A stretch of 64,000 bases of DNA from Oscillatoriaceae cyanobacterium Prado104 (GCA_025454405.1 JALOON010000062.1:1-64000), one strand, 5' to 3'. Shown: positions 37,559 to 49,539, counted from the stretch's first letter. Program-made: numbers and translations. The notes: generated by a model not told the origin, from the letters alone.

Positions 37559-39169
37559 ATGCGAACACACAAAACATTCTATTTGTCAAGCCTGTTCGCG
37601 ATCGGCTTAACAATTAGCTTGCTGCTGGCGAACGGCGGTTTATTAAATTGGTTTCCCTCGCGGGCACTAGCACTGACTCCACCCGCCCAAACCGCCGAAT
37701 TTCGAGCCTTTTGGGTAGATGCTTTCAATCCCGGCTTCAAAACGCCTCAAGAAGTCACAAAATTGATCGCAGACGCCCAGCGCGCCAATGCTAACGCGAT
37801 CGTCGCCCAAGTCCGCCGTCGCGGCGATGCTTTCTATACCAGCGCGATCGAACCCCGGACGATCGATCCTAACGTCCCTCCCGGCTTCGACCCGCTGCAA
37901 GATTTAATCGAGAAAGCTCACGCTGCAGGTATCGAAGTACACGCTTGGATGGTCACGCTACCAGTAGTTTCTGGTAAAAAACTCCCCGCCAATCACGTTT
38001 GGCAGCAACACGGGTCCAATGCCCCCGGTAGAGACAATTGGGCGATGCTGACATCGAGTGGCGAAGCACCCGGTTTCCTCGATCCGGGCCATCCAGACGC
38101 CTTAGATTATACGGTTTCCGTCTATTTGGACTTGCTGAAGCACTACGATGTCGATGGCGTGCAACTCGATTACGTGCGCTACGGCGGGCCGAATTGGGGC
38201 TACAACCCAACTTCGATCGCCCGTTTCAACCAACAAACCGGGCGCACCGGCAAACCCGCACCCACCGATCCGGTATGGATGCAGTGGAGGCGCGAACAAG
38301 TGACAAATTTAGTGCGGAAGCTATATGTAGAAGCCCTCGCAATTAAGCCGCAAGTGAAAGTAACGGCGGCGACGATCGCCTGGGGAGACGGCCCGGCAAA
38401 TGATGCGGGCTGGTATAAAACGCAACCCTACCAAGAAGTATTGCAAGATTGGCGCGCTTGGCTGGAAGAAGGGATTATCGACATGGCGATGCCGATGACT
38501 TACCAGCGCGAGTACAAGCGATCGCAAAAACAAGCCTACGATCGTTGGATCGAGTACGCTAAAGACCACCAATACAACCGCCAAATTGCGATCGGTCCCG
38601 GCAATTACCTCAACTACATCGAAGACACCCTAGACCAAATCCGCCGCGCCGAAGCGCCTTCAGCGCATGGAAATCGCGTCGCGGGTACGGTTTTGTATTC
38701 CTACGCTAGCAGCAACCTGTACGCCAACGTCGAACTGCGATCGGGCGCTAGCAGCAGGGATTTGCCCCGCCAGCCTTGGAAATACGTTCCCCAAAGCAAC
38801 GATTTGTTTTACACCGCGCTTTCCCAGCCCGCCGCCTACGTTGACGGCGCTACGGGCAAAACAATTGAAACTCAGCCGGTGTGGGCGATTCCCGCAGCCG
38901 TTCCTGATATGCCTTGGAAGTCGCGGCCGCGGGCAGGCGCGATCGCGGGTAATTTGCTGCAGTGCGAGCGAACTTGCGACGGCGCTAGCTTGACATTGCA
39001 GCCTATTCGTGGTAATAGCGAAGTGCGGCAATTGCGGGCAGATGGTACGGGATGGTTTGGGGCGATCGAACTTGCTCCGGGAACTTATCAGTTGAAAGTT
39101 GATGGCGATCGGATTCAACAAACAGTTAATGTTGTTGCCGGGAAAGTCACAAACATCAGTTTGCAGTAA
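37559..39169 (+). CDS. Secreted glycoside hydrolase-like family 10 (GHL10) protein
   Basis: A 536-residue exported protein. A signal peptide (1-39) ends in SRALA before LTPP. The TIM-barrel domain starts at AEFRAFWVDAFNPGF, with ANAIVAQVRRRGDAFY, GIEVHAWMVT and the acidic DGVQLDYVRYGG strand expected to carry catalytic carboxylates. The C-terminal part (about 460-536) is a small beta domain with a carbohydrate-binding or PEGA-like look. The family is common in cyanobacteria and probably acts on envelope or extracellular glycans; the substrate is unknown. It is flanked by accessory genes and no operon is seen. Confidence 0.88.
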   Translation: MRTHKTFYLSSLFAIGLTISLLLANGGLLNWFPSRALALTPPAQTAEFRAFWVDAFNPGFKTPQEVTKLIADAQRANANAIVAQVRRRGDAFYTSAIEPRTIDPNVPPGFDPLQDLIEKAHAAGIEVHAWMVTLPVVSGKKLPANHVWQQHGSNAPGRDNWAMLTSSGEAPGFLDPGHPDALDYTVSVYLDLLKHYDVDGVQLDYVRYGGPNWGYNPTSIARFNQQTGRTGKPAPTDPVWMQWRREQVTNLVRKLYVEALAIKPQVKVTAATIAWGDGPANDAGWYKTQPYQEVLQDWRAWLEEGIIDMAMPMTYQREYKRSQKQAYDRWIEYAKDHQYNRQIAIGPGNYLNYIEDTLDQIRRAEAPSAHGNRVAGTVLYSYASSNLYANVELRSGASSRDLPRQPWKYVPQSNDLFYTALSQPAAYVDGATGKTIETQPVWAIPAAVPDMPWKSRPRAGAIAGNLLQCERTCDGASLTLQPIRGNSEVRQLRADGTGWFGAIELAPGTYQLKVDGDRIQQTVNVVAGKVTNISLQ

Positions 39170-39227
39170 AAAATTTCCAAGTTTTGTAGGGGCGGGTTCG
39201 CTAAGGGTTAAAAACGGAGTAAATAAG

Positions 39228-39434
39228 TTAAATAAACCCGCCCCACCCCACTGCAATACGAAATTTTACATTTTCCGGAGTAACAGCAAAAACAGATGCT
39301 TTAAGAGGGTCAAAGCATCTGTTTGGCTTTGAAAGAGTATGTCCTGCATAAGCTGAAATCCCCAAATAGCCAACCACTAGAAATGCTGAGATACCAGAAG
39401 CTAACTTGATAAAAAGATGCTTTTTGGCTTTCAT
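39228..39434 (-). pseudogene. N-terminal remnant of an alpha/beta hydrolase-like gene
   Basis: 68 residues. A hydrophobic anchor (LASGISAFLVVGYLGISAYA) is followed by GHTLSKPNRCFDPLKAS and TPENVKF, which resembles the start of membrane-anchored alpha/beta hydrolases (HTLTxP...TPxDxGL.YExVxF). After that the frame runs into a short repeat pair (GGGCGGG at about 39192 / CCCGCCCC at about 39237) and ends. The catalytic part is absent, so it is called a remnant. Homology is judged by pattern only. Confidence 0.4.
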
Positions 39435-39509
39435 CTCTTTTGTTCCATAGTTCTTGATGATTATTTTAGCGAATGTTCCAGAGAATTTCCTTACTGCATC
39501 AGTACCGCG

Positions 39510-39893
39510 TTAACAGGTTGAGTGAAATATTCCCCCGACCTTCTTACCTTGTTGCATTAAATTGTTGAACAGGTCTACAGCCAATTTGGTATGCCCAATA
39601 TAATACTCAATACCTCTTTGACTTAGCAGTTGTTCAGTTTCGGGACAGGTATGTAGCATGAGTTCCATACCCCGTGTCAAAACCATAAATTCTATACCTT
39701 GCTCTAAAATTTCTTCGATATCAGCAGGTTGAATACCTGGTTGGTGACGAGTACCTGTGAGTCTCCAATCCCATTGCTTAGCACCTCCAGACCATACTTT
39801 ACAATCTTTGAATTGACAAGTTTTGCCGTCAGTGGTTACTTCAATACGTCCCCAAGAGATATGACTAATCAGGCTTTTTTGAGAATTGCTCAT
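39510..39893 (-). CDS. Mth938-like domain protein
   Basis: A 127-residue cytoplasmic protein of the Mth938/DUF498-like fold. Marks are ISWGRIEV, the FKDCKVWSGGAKQWDW segment, TGTRHQPGIQPADIEEIL, the VLTRGMELML strand and the C-terminal VGGIFHSTC. The biochemical role of the family is not established. The start at 39893 is preferred because residues before it in the longer frame (to 39983) are translations of the neighbouring gene's 3' end. It begins just downstream of the M14-like gene. Confidence 0.85.
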   Translation of the reverse strand: MSNSQKSLISHISWGRIEVTTDGKTCQFKDCKVWSGGAKQWDWRLTGTRHQPGIQPADIEEILEQGIEFMVLTRGMELMLHTCPETEQLLSQRGIEYYIGHTKLAVDLFNNLMQQGKKVGGIFHSTC

Positions 39894-39909
39894 AATCTTG
39901 TTTTTTCTA

Positions 39910-40773
39910 TCATAAAAAGATGGACAACAGAGATTTAGCAAATGTAGATAGGAGCGCCCAACGGCGAATTTGATAGGACACACCTTCTGTGCTGTTCGGT
40001 TCTATTGTTTCCGAGCCAAATCGTTGAGTTAGTCTCGAACAAGAATCTGATGTTGCAGATACGGCAAGCAAAAGCTTATAAGTTCCCCAGCCTCCTAAAC
40101 CTGTGTGGAAATCAATATGCACTACATCAGAAGCATTACCAATCCATTGGGGCAAATTGCTAGATAGAATCTCTTGTGTTTTGGATGGAGCATGGCCACC
40201 AAAGAAAAGACCCTTTGGAAAATCGTATTGCCCTACAGGAAGAGTGTTTCTCAAAGTGGTCATTCCATATTTCAAGATTAGCCAGAGAGCTTGAATAATA
40301 TAGGGTTCAAATTGTGATGGAGGCGAAATTGGATTTAGGAAAGAATTGAATTTAGGATAATCCTTTGGGCTGCCCTCAAAAACTTCTTGAGGCAACAAAA
40401 AGTTACGGTTTAAGTCTACATTGTTTTCATTCCAACGCCGTCTCCACGCAAAACCATAAGGATTCAGAGCATGAATAAGTACAACTTTAATATCAGATGA
40501 CAACGCTACGATCGGCTGGCGCTCTTCTAACAAGGCAAGCTGTATTGCCGATCCCAAAAAGCCTTCTACTCCATGCAAACCACTAGAGATGACTACAGTT
40601 CGTCGTGGGTAGGGAGAACCACCGATCGCCACATCAATAGTTAGTTCTTCACCAGTTGGACTGACCTGTTCAATTGGATAAGCGGAGTTCTGATAACCTA
40701 AAGATGAAGATGCCGATCGAAATCGCTCTCGTGCAGTAATGTAGTTAGGCGAAAATGCTTCTGAATAGCTCAT
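39910..40773 (-). CDS. M14-like (DUF2817) metallopeptidase, C-terminally truncated
   Basis: 287 residues of a zinc carboxypeptidase-like protein. The zinc site is His-x-x-Glu in SGLHGVEGFLGS and a later His in VHIDFHTGLGG, and the NPYGFAWRRRWNENNVDLNRNF segment (Asn-Arg substrate-binding region) is clear. DUF2817 proteins usually run about 80 residues further. Here the reading diverges after GVSYQIR and ends in an unrelated tail next to the Mth938 gene. The missing part includes the region where the catalytic glutamate is expected, so activity is doubtful. Confidence 0.8.
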   Translation of the reverse strand: MSYSEAFSPNYITARERFRSASSSLGYQNSAYPIEQVSPTGEELTIDVAIGGSPYPRRTVVISSGLHGVEGFLGSAIQLALLEERQPIVALSSDIKVVLIHALNPYGFAWRRRWNENNVDLNRNFLLPQEVFEGSPKDYPKFNSFLNPISPPSQFEPYIIQALWLILKYGMTTLRNTLPVGQYDFPKGLFFGGHAPSKTQEILSSNLPQWIGNASDVVHIDFHTGLGGWGTYKLLLAVSATSDSCSRLTQRFGSETIEPNSTEGVSYQIRRWALLSTFAKSLLSIFL

Positions 40774-41023
40774 AAATCTTCTCTATTTTGGTAAATTGAT
40801 GTCGATCTCGCGGAATAAATAACCGACCAACTCCCATATAGTTGTCAATGTCTAGAACAATCTCAACAAGACGCTCAACACATCGCTCTCAGCAGTCAAA
40901 CTCATCAAGGAGATCGATATCTGCAATTGTCAATACAGGAAATGAATCTGCTGTATTTTCCTCGCGCATCACCTGTTCGAGTGAATCATCGCCCTTCATG
41001 TTTCGGTTGACTGTGAGTATCAT
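40745..41023 (-). pseudogene. PIN-like protein remnant with internal TGA
   Basis: Reading from an ATG at 41023 gives ADSFPVLTIADIDLLDEFDC, then a TGA. The same frame goes on with ERCVERLVEIVLDIDNYMGV and GRLFIP. Together this looks like the C-terminal half of a PIN-like nuclease (LPVLTI..., YRERC..RL.EI, DNY.G.GRLFIP), broken by one in-frame stop. It ends inside the start of the M14-like gene. The plus-strand open frame across it is not credible. Confidence 0.4.
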
Positions 41024-41114
41024 CTAAAAAGGAGCGAAAACCTGAATTTTTCCTCTAAACTTACAACTGACCAAGAATTTCTTATCAGAGTATAGCTCGA
41101 ATGGTCGATCGCTA

Positions 41115-41152
41115 AACGGTGTTGCGCGTTTTTTACATCGCGCAACACCGTT
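41115..41152. terminator. Stem-loop AACGGTGTTGCGCG / CGCGCAACACCGTT
   Basis: A perfect 14-bp stem with a 10-base T-rich loop, 38 bp after the stop of the minus-strand RTX gene. The position suits a transcript end, but no T-run follows on the minus strand. Near-copies at 42988-43019 and 46893-46925 stand behind the two related RTX genes. Confidence 0.6.
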
Positions 41153-41189
41153 CTAGATTCAAATTTAAAGCAGTGCGATCGCCTGAAAA

Positions 41190-42455
41190 CTAACTGAATA
41201 TAAATTGCCTTGTATCGTTTAGGTTAAGGCCAGAGGGTGCATCTTGAACGATCGCAATCAACTCAAGGGGCTGTGCAAATCCAGTGTTCTTGAAAATTCC
41301 CATATCTTGAGTTGCACGCCCTCCTTGCAGGGAATTGGTGATGGGTTTGAGTTGATAGCTACTGCGCGGCCCAGCCAGTTGAATGACATCCTCACCGACT
41401 ATGAAGTCTGGGATGCGAGCAAAATCTCCCGTGCCATCGATGCCCTGCCAAAAGTTGATCGCATCGCCATCTATAAAGGCGTTGCCATCATCATAGAAAT
41501 TGCTCAACACAAAAGTATCTCGACCCGTGCCGCCGATGAGTACATCGATCTCACCCCGTCCCCGATTGGAACTCTCGGCACCAATAATTCGATCGTTCCC
41601 GTCACGCCCGAAAAGAAGGTCACTTCCTCCATCGCCCGAGAGCGTGTCGTTCCCGTTACTGCTTACGAGAATATCATTTCCGTTACCACCACTAGCATCG
41701 ATGTTTGCCGATACATTATCCGTATCCATGCGATCGTTGCCATCCCCCCCCGCAAATTTGATAAATTCGACACCACTTGCCACGGGTAGATTGCTGATAT
41801 TCAACGAATCATCGCCACCCCCACCGTTAATTGCATCGAAACTTTCTATACCTTGAGTGATTAAGGTTGCGGGGACGAGATTAGTGCGCTGCAATAAAAC
41901 TTCCGAGCCCGATTGGCTGAGGTTAAGATTATCCCCTTGCACGGAACCGTTGAATAACAATTTATCCTTACCTTCGCCACCTTGAATCAGATCGGTGCCA
42001 TCGCCATCCACCCATTGAAACAAGTCATCGCCGCTGCCGCCGTTCAACTTATCTTTACCCTGGTTACCAGCCAAGAAATCTGCCCCATCGCCACCATCTA
42101 GCACATCCTCATCGTCGCCACCTATCAGGCTATCATTTCCTAATTCTCCGTTTAAAGTATCGAATCCGGCGAAACCAACTAGGGTATCGTTTCCTGCCCC
42201 GCCCGATAAAATATCGTTCCTTTCCGTACCAAATGCCAAATCGTTCTCTGCCCCGCCCGAGAAGTTGCCGCGGGGATTGCCGATGAGGGTATCGCTCTCA
42301 TTATTGTCAGGTAAGACATCTCCACCGCCCTCCAGAATATCTTCCCCAAGCAAATTGTTAAAACTGTCTAATGCAATCTGATTTTCGCTAAATTTCTGAA
42401 GGGGATCGTTAGCAAAAGTACCGATTGGATTGCCATTGTCATTAATTAATTCCAT
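41190..42455 (-). CDS. RTX calcium-binding repeat protein (unit A)
   Basis: A 421-residue protein almost entirely made of GGxGxDxLxG-type nonapeptides in two blocks (about 55-140 and 235-290). Between them lies a region shared with the pseudogene at 46966 (LNLSQSGSEVLLQRTNLVPA). The end has ELIAIVQDAPSGLNLNDTRQ. It has no signal peptide and is presumably exported by a type I system through its C terminus. No enzymatic domain is seen. AGGAG eight bases before the ATG is good. Upstream it carries the 240-bp leader shared by three RTX units. Confidence 0.85.
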   Translation of the reverse strand: MELINDNGNPIGTFANDPLQKFSENQIALDSFNNLLGEDILEGGGDVLPDNNESDTLIGNPRGNFSGGAENDLAFGTERNDILSGGAGNDTLVGFAGFDTLNGELGNDSLIGGDDEDVLDGGDGADFLAGNQGKDKLNGGSGDDLFQWVDGDGTDLIQGGEGKDKLLFNGSVQGDNLNLSQSGSEVLLQRTNLVPATLITQGIESFDAINGGGGDDSLNISNLPVASGVEFIKFAGGDGNDRMDTDNVSANIDASGGNGNDILVSSNGNDTLSGDGGSDLLFGRDGNDRIIGAESSNRGRGEIDVLIGGTGRDTFVLSNFYDDGNAFIDGDAINFWQGIDGTGDFARIPDFIVGEDVIQLAGPRSSYQLKPITNSLQGGRATQDMGIFKNTGFAQPLELIAIVQDAPSGLNLNDTRQFIFS

Positions 42456-42470
42456 GTTCTTTGCTCCTAG

Positions 42471-42714
42471 ATATTAAGTAAAGTATTCAGCAAAATCAAA
42501 ACTATTTGCTTTGGTTTGCTATGTCACTATCCTAGGAAATCAACCCCGTGCAAAACATCTGAAAAACGTCTCGATTCTGACATCAACGAAATAGATATTC
42601 TCGATCGCCCCCTCATCCGCAAAAAGTCTCGATCGCCCATCGCTGCTGGGTGCGATGTTGGCGTTTCCTATCCCGATCGGCTATAACTTTAGTCTTGGTT
42701 CTGACTCCAAACCT
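42471..42714 (-). promoter_or_regulatory. Shared RTX leader, copy A
   Basis: About 240 bases that recur upstream of the other two RTX genes (45751-45950 and 47713-47946). Conserved points are TATGTCACTATCCTAGGAAATCA, split by small changes, CATCTGAAAAACGTCTCGAT, CATCAACGAAAT and GATCGGCTATAACTTTAGTC. Conservation of a non-coding block in front of three genes of one family suggests promoter and 5' UTR functions. The remaining sequence to 43067 contains an ACCGGGTTT palindrome fragment, a TTTAGTCCG hairpin (about 42850-42890) and the unit B stem-loop. Confidence 0.6.
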
Positions 42715-42987
42715 GAGAAAAGTTATAGCAGTTTTGAGGTATGTGAGGGACTCCAGAAACCCGGTTTCGCCAAAGTTACCGGGTTTGGAGGAGTGTACTT
42801 CATAAACTTGCAATCTGCTGTATAGTTCGATCGACTTGTTCGTAGTACAGACTTTAGTCCGTAAAATGCTGCGGACTTTAGTCCGCACTACAAACCATTT
42901 TTATTGCTGGGAATCGATCGGACTTGTTTGTTGAGAATGCCGCAAGATGTCAGTTTGAGTAAATTCGACGGGGACGATCGACAAAAG

Positions 42988-43019
42988 GTGTTGCGTGTTT
43001 TTTGCAGCACGCAACACCA
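42988..43019. terminator. Stem-loop GGTGTTGCGTG / CACGCAACACC
   Basis: An 11-bp perfect stem with a 10-base loop, about 48 bp after the stop of the unit B RTX gene. It differs from the unit A hairpin by compensating changes on both arms (CGCG to CGTG and CACG), which suggests selection for pairing. Confidence 0.6.
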
Positions 43020-43067
43020 TATAGGTTTGAGTAGGTTTCACAGAACGGATGTTGGTAAAAAACTGGT

Positions 43068-45695
<2,628 letters not shown>

Positions 45696-45750
45696 GAATT
45701 GTTCTCCAAAAATTTCAAGTTGTTAGGTTCAAATTTCAGATTGGTAAATG

Positions 45751-46007
45751 CTTTGGTTTGTTATGTCACAATCTTAGGAAATCAGCTCGGTTCAACACAT
45801 CTGAAAAACGTCTCGATCGGACATCAACGAAATGGGTATTCTCGATCGCCCCCCCACCTGCAAAAAGTCTCGATCGCCCCTCACTACCGATTGCGATGTT
45901 CGCGATTCCTATCCCGATCGGCTATAACTTTAGTCGTGGTTCGATCGGGTTTGTTCGTAGTGTGGAGTTTAGTCGGCTCTCAGGTTGCGGACTAAACTCC
46001 ACACTAC
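45751..46007 (-). promoter_or_regulatory. Shared RTX leader, copy B, with hairpin
   Basis: Corresponds to copies A and C up to about 45950. It is followed by a perfect 18-bp stem, GTAGTGTGGAGTTTAGTC / GACTAAACTCCACACTAC (45957-45974 / 45990-46007), and then a phrase shared with copy A (TTTTTATTGCTGGGAATCGA). The remaining part to 46195 shows no gene. Confidence 0.6.
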
Positions 46008-46195
46008 AAACCGTTTTTATTGCTGGGAATCGATCGGACACGATATGACAGACATTTTGTATCAATCTGGTGCAAGTTAGTTTTTGGCAAAGATGCGTGT
46101 ATAAAATCAAGTCTATTGGGGGTGAACAGTTTCTTAGTTCACCTCCAATTTTTGATAAAAACCTGTCGATCGTTTGAAGAGCGTGAGGGCTGATT

Positions 46196-46561
46196 TTGAA
46201 TCAACTTGAGGAACAGGCTAAAAGACTGCTGCAAACACTCTTATCTGTGCCGTTTGAGTCCTGTGCATCAATCACCCGTGAATTTCGAGATCTCCCACTG
46301 TCACCTGGACTGTATGCCGTCAGGCATCGAGAGCACGGGCTGCTTTATCTTGGTAAAGCGAAAAAACTCCGAGAGCGATTTAGAGGCGGACACAAAGCCT
46401 GCACATGGTCATGGTTGGATGATTACGACCATCAAGACGTGGCGATCGCGTTCGCACCGCTTTCAATGGTTGATGTTCTAAAATTGGGAGATGAGCTAGA
46501 AAGCATTCTGATTCATGCAACGCAGCCCCCATACAATGCCAGATATCCTAGTAGATACTAA
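46196..46561 (+). CDS. Small GIY-YIG nuclease-fold protein
   Basis: 121 residues. The GIY-YIG core is LSPGLYAVRHREHGLLYLGK, followed by Lys/Arg-rich KKLRERFRGGHKA and a later Glu (DELESILIH). The end, HATQPPYNARYPSRY, resembles the Asn-containing close of single-domain members. It may be a nuclease or a degenerate relative. It starts with TTG at 46196. The next gene begins 11 bp after its stop. The pair lies inside the amplified RTX locus on the opposite strand. Confidence 0.75.
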   Translation: MNQLEEQAKRLLQTLLSVPFESCASITREFRDLPLSPGLYAVRHREHGLLYLGKAKKLRERFRGGHKACTWSWLDDYDHQDVAIAFAPLSMVDVLKLGDELESILIHATQPPYNARYPSRY

Positions 46562-46572
46562 AGGTCATAACT

Positions 46573-46803
46573 ATGCAAACTCTCCCACAAACCGATCGGA
46601 AGCATCTGGGCCATGATGCGGCATTGATGTTGTTGGCAGTGTTACCGGAACACATCCGCGATGCTTATTTGAATTATGCCAAACAGATTGACTACTCGAT
46701 CGAAATGGTATTGGAGATGGCACTAGCCGACTTTCTCGACCCTGATTCATTAACGTTTACAGACTGCAAGCCTCAAATCGGTTTACCTCTAAACGAAGAC
46801 TAG
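46573..46803 (+). CDS. Small hypothetical partner of the GIY-YIG gene
   Basis: A 76-residue helical, acidic protein of unknown family (EHIRDAYLNYAKQIDYSIEM, then VLEMALADFLDPDSL). The middle resembles the short helix-helix part of small DNA-binding or antitoxin-type proteins, but no motif is decisive. The 11-bp gap to the upstream GIY-YIG gene indicates one transcript. Confidence 0.6.
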   Translation: MQTLPQTDRKHLGHDAALMLLAVLPEHIRDAYLNYAKQIDYSIEMVLEMALADFLDPDSLTFTDCKPQIGLPLNED

Positions 46804-46892
46804 GTTGCACGGTCGCCAATTGGAGGGCGATATGCCTCCGACACGCTACGCGAACGCATCTTAACTCCTCATCGCTGGGGCCGATCGCCAAA

Positions 46893-46925
46893 CGGTGTTG
46901 CGCGTTTTTTACATCGCGCAACACC
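46893..46925. terminator. Stem-loop CGGTGTTGCGCG / CGCGCAACACC
   Basis: An 11-bp perfect stem identical to the unit A hairpin except at its outer base pairs, 41 bp after the end of the unit C RTX pseudogene. Confidence 0.6.
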
Positions 46926-46965
46926 ATATTTCATTCACATTTAAAGTAGTGCAGTTGCCTGAAAA

Positions 46966-47712
46966 CTAAATAAATTTAAATTGTCTTGTATCGTTCAGAT
47001 TGAGGCCAGAAGGTGCATCTTGAACGATCGCAATCAACTCAAGGGGCTGGAATCCATTGTTCTTGAAAATTCCCATATCTTGGGCGGCAGACCCTCCTTG
47101 CAGGGAATTGGTGATAGGTTTAAGCTGATAGCTACTGCGCTGCCCGGACAGTTGAATCAGATCCTCGCCGACTTTGAAGTCTAAGATGCGAGCAAAATCT
47201 CCCGTGCCATCAAAGCCATTGAAAAAGTTAATCCAATCGCCATCTATAAGGGTGTTGCCATCATCATAGAAATTGTCCAGCACAAAAGTATCTTGACCCG
47301 CACCGCCGATGAGTGTATCGATCTCGCCCCGTCCCAGATTGGAACTCTCGGCACCAATAATTCGATCGTTCCCGTTACCCCCAGAAATAATGTCATTTCC
47401 TCGATCGCCCAACAGGGTGTCATTTCCGTTACTGCCCGAGAGAATATCGTTTCCGTTACCACCAGTAGCATCGATGTTTGCTGATGTATTATTTGCAGTC
47501 AGGCGATCGTTGCCATCTCCCGCCACGAATTTGATAAATTCGACACCGCTTGTCGCGTCTAGATTGCTGACAGTCAAAACGTCATCGCCACCGCCACCAT
47601 TAATTGCATTGAAACGTTCGATACCTTGGATGTTTAAGGTTGCGGGCACGAGATTGGTGCGCTGCAATATAATGTCCGAACCCGATTGGCTGAGGCTAAT
47701 TGCATCGCCCTG
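46966..47712 (-). pseudogene. 5'-deleted RTX gene (unit C)
   Basis: About 248 codons closely related to the last 227 or so residues of the unit A protein, from AISLSQSGSDIILQRTNLVP to SGLNLNDTRQFKF. The 5' half (start codon and first RTX block, about 570 bases) is missing. The shared leader (47713 onward) is joined directly to internal coding sequence at TAATATC/AGGGCGATG. The only in-frame start candidate is a TTG at 47667 with no ribosome site. It is a deletion derivative. Confidence 0.8.
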
Positions 47713-47946
47713 ATATTAAGTGAAGTATTCAGCGAAATCAAAAATATTTGTTTGGGTTTGCTCTGTCACTATCCTAGGAAATCAACCCAGTTCAAAACAT
47801 CTGAAAAACGTCTCGATCGGACATCAACGAAATAGATATTCTCGATCGCCCCCTCATCCGCAAAAAGTCTCGATCGCCCGATCGCTGCCGGGTGCGATGT
47901 TGGCGTTTCCTATCCCGATCGGCTATAACTTTAGTCTTGGTTCTGA
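47713..47946 (-). promoter_or_regulatory. Shared RTX leader, copy C
   Basis: Nearly identical to copy A over its whole length (ATATTAAGT, AAGTATTCAGC, CTATCCTAGGAAATCAACCC, GATGTTGGCGTTTCCTATCC). It now abuts a truncated coding region. The gap continues to 48055 with the promoter region of the next kinase, where AGGAGG is at 48042-48047. Confidence 0.65.
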
Positions 47947-48055
47947 GGTCTAGCATCAACGAAAGTTAGAAAATTGCCGAGTTTTATAGACATTCAGCCT
48001 GACTTGCACTATTTTTTGGGAATAATGGAGAGCCAAAACTACAGGAGGCCAGGTC

Positions 48056-49258
48056 ATGACGGCAATCGCATCCCTACTAAAAACCCAACCCCAACCATTT
48101 CGTTTTCTGCTGTACACCGAATGGATCATGTTAGGCAGTTGTGGAGTGATGGCCGCGATCGAGGCCTGGCAGCGTCAAAGTATTCCGGTACAGCACATTA
48201 CAATCCTGATCGCCCTGGGCTTTATGGGATGGATTTTGCCCGCTGGCAAAACTCCGGTGCGCTATTTCTATACGGCGATCGAAATGGGTCTGATCTTCTA
48301 CGGAACTACCTTGGGATACCTGCATATCTTGCCGACGCTGTATTTAATCGTGTTGATTCGCAGTTGTTTTTTATTTGATGCGCCCGGTAGGTGGATCGTG
48401 GCCGCTCTTTCCCTGCTAATGTATCTGGTTCACCAGTTTCAGTACCTGCAGAGGGTGATGCCCCTGATGTTGCCTAATGTCGAACAACAGCAAATTTGGA
48501 TGCACCAGACAGCAGAATTGTTGATGTTTGCGTTGGGGCTATTTTTTGTATCGCAGTTGGTCAGTACCTTACTAGCAGAGCGCAGAACTCAGGAACAACT
48601 AGCGCAAGCCCACGCGCAGCTACGGGAATATGCCCTGCAAATAGAAGATTTAGCGGCGCTTCAGGAACGCAACCGCATTGCTAGAGAGATTCACGATTCT
48701 TTAGGTCATGCCTTAACTGCGCTCAACATTCAACTGCAAACCGCCGTGAAACTCTGGCAGCACGATCCAATGGAGGCACAACCGTTTTTGGAACAAGCAC
48801 ACCGACTCGGTAAGGTTGCCATGAAAGAAGTTCGACAATCGGTAAATGCGCTGCGGGCAGACGCAGAGGAAGAAGAAAGCTTAGAACAGCAGATTGCCTC
48901 GCTGATGGAAAACTTCCGTCAGAGTACGGGCATCACTGTTGCCAGCAACATTTGCCTGGAAGTTATGTTACCGCCGACCGTTGCCAAAACGCTGTATCGG
49001 ATCGTCCAAGAAGCGCTGACCAACATTTGCAAATACGCTCAAGCTACTGAGGTTCGCCTGCAATTGCAAACAACGGGCGATCGAGTGGATTTGAGTATTG
49101 AGGATAACGGGCGGGGGTTCCAGGTGGAAAGTCGTGCTAGCGGATTTGGATTGCAAGGGATGCGAGAGCGAATTGCTTCGCTCAACGGAGAGTTTCACCT
49201 GGAAACATCACCCGAAGCAGGGTGCAGAATTGATGTTAGTCTGCCTCTAAGCAGGTAG
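48056..49258 (+). CDS. NarL-type sensor histidine kinase
   Basis: A 400-residue membrane kinase of the HisKA_3 class. About four to five hydrophobic helices occupy residues 15-180 with no large extracellular domain. A coiled coil leads to His213 in the REIHDSLGHALTALN box. HATPase_c follows, with REALTNICKYAQA and DNGRGFQ, and ends LETSPEAGCRIDVSLPL. The absence of a periplasmic sensor suggests sensing of membrane state, as in DesK-like kinases, but the signal is unknown. AGGAGG nine bases before the ATG is strong. The LuxR-type regulator 311 bp downstream is the likely partner. Confidence 0.9.
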   Translation: MTAIASLLKTQPQPFRFLLYTEWIMLGSCGVMAAIEAWQRQSIPVQHITILIALGFMGWILPAGKTPVRYFYTAIEMGLIFYGTTLGYLHILPTLYLIVLIRSCFLFDAPGRWIVAALSLLMYLVHQFQYLQRVMPLMLPNVEQQQIWMHQTAELLMFALGLFFVSQLVSTLLAERRTQEQLAQAHAQLREYALQIEDLAALQERNRIAREIHDSLGHALTALNIQLQTAVKLWQHDPMEAQPFLEQAHRLGKVAMKEVRQSVNALRADAEEEESLEQQIASLMENFRQSTGITVASNICLEVMLPPTVAKTLYRIVQEALTNICKYAQATEVRLQLQTTGDRVDLSIEDNGRGFQVESRASGFGLQGMRERIASLNGEFHLETSPEAGCRIDVSLPLSR

Positions 49259-49539
49259 GTGTAAATATAGCGTTCGATCGGAAAACTGGGTTGAAAATCC
49301 TGCCCTTATCGGACGGCTCTATGTGGCAAGCGAAAGTTGGTGAATGGCTGCACTTATACCTATTTTCTCAAGTCATGCTACAGATAAATTCTGCAATTTC
49401 TATGAATCGAGGGTTTTGCAGATAGGGGCGGTAGCGCTATTTTATGAATTCGGTATTGGGAGGGGGAGTGTTAAGTAACAAAATGTAAAACTCTGCCAAT
49501 CCCTTGCCGCGTTTTTCTTTTTCTCTGTAATTAAGAATT

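Noticed and set aside
40842-41027. 61-residue Ser/Arg-rich plus-strand frame
   Set aside because: It is opposite the PIN-like remnant, which reads far more like protein.
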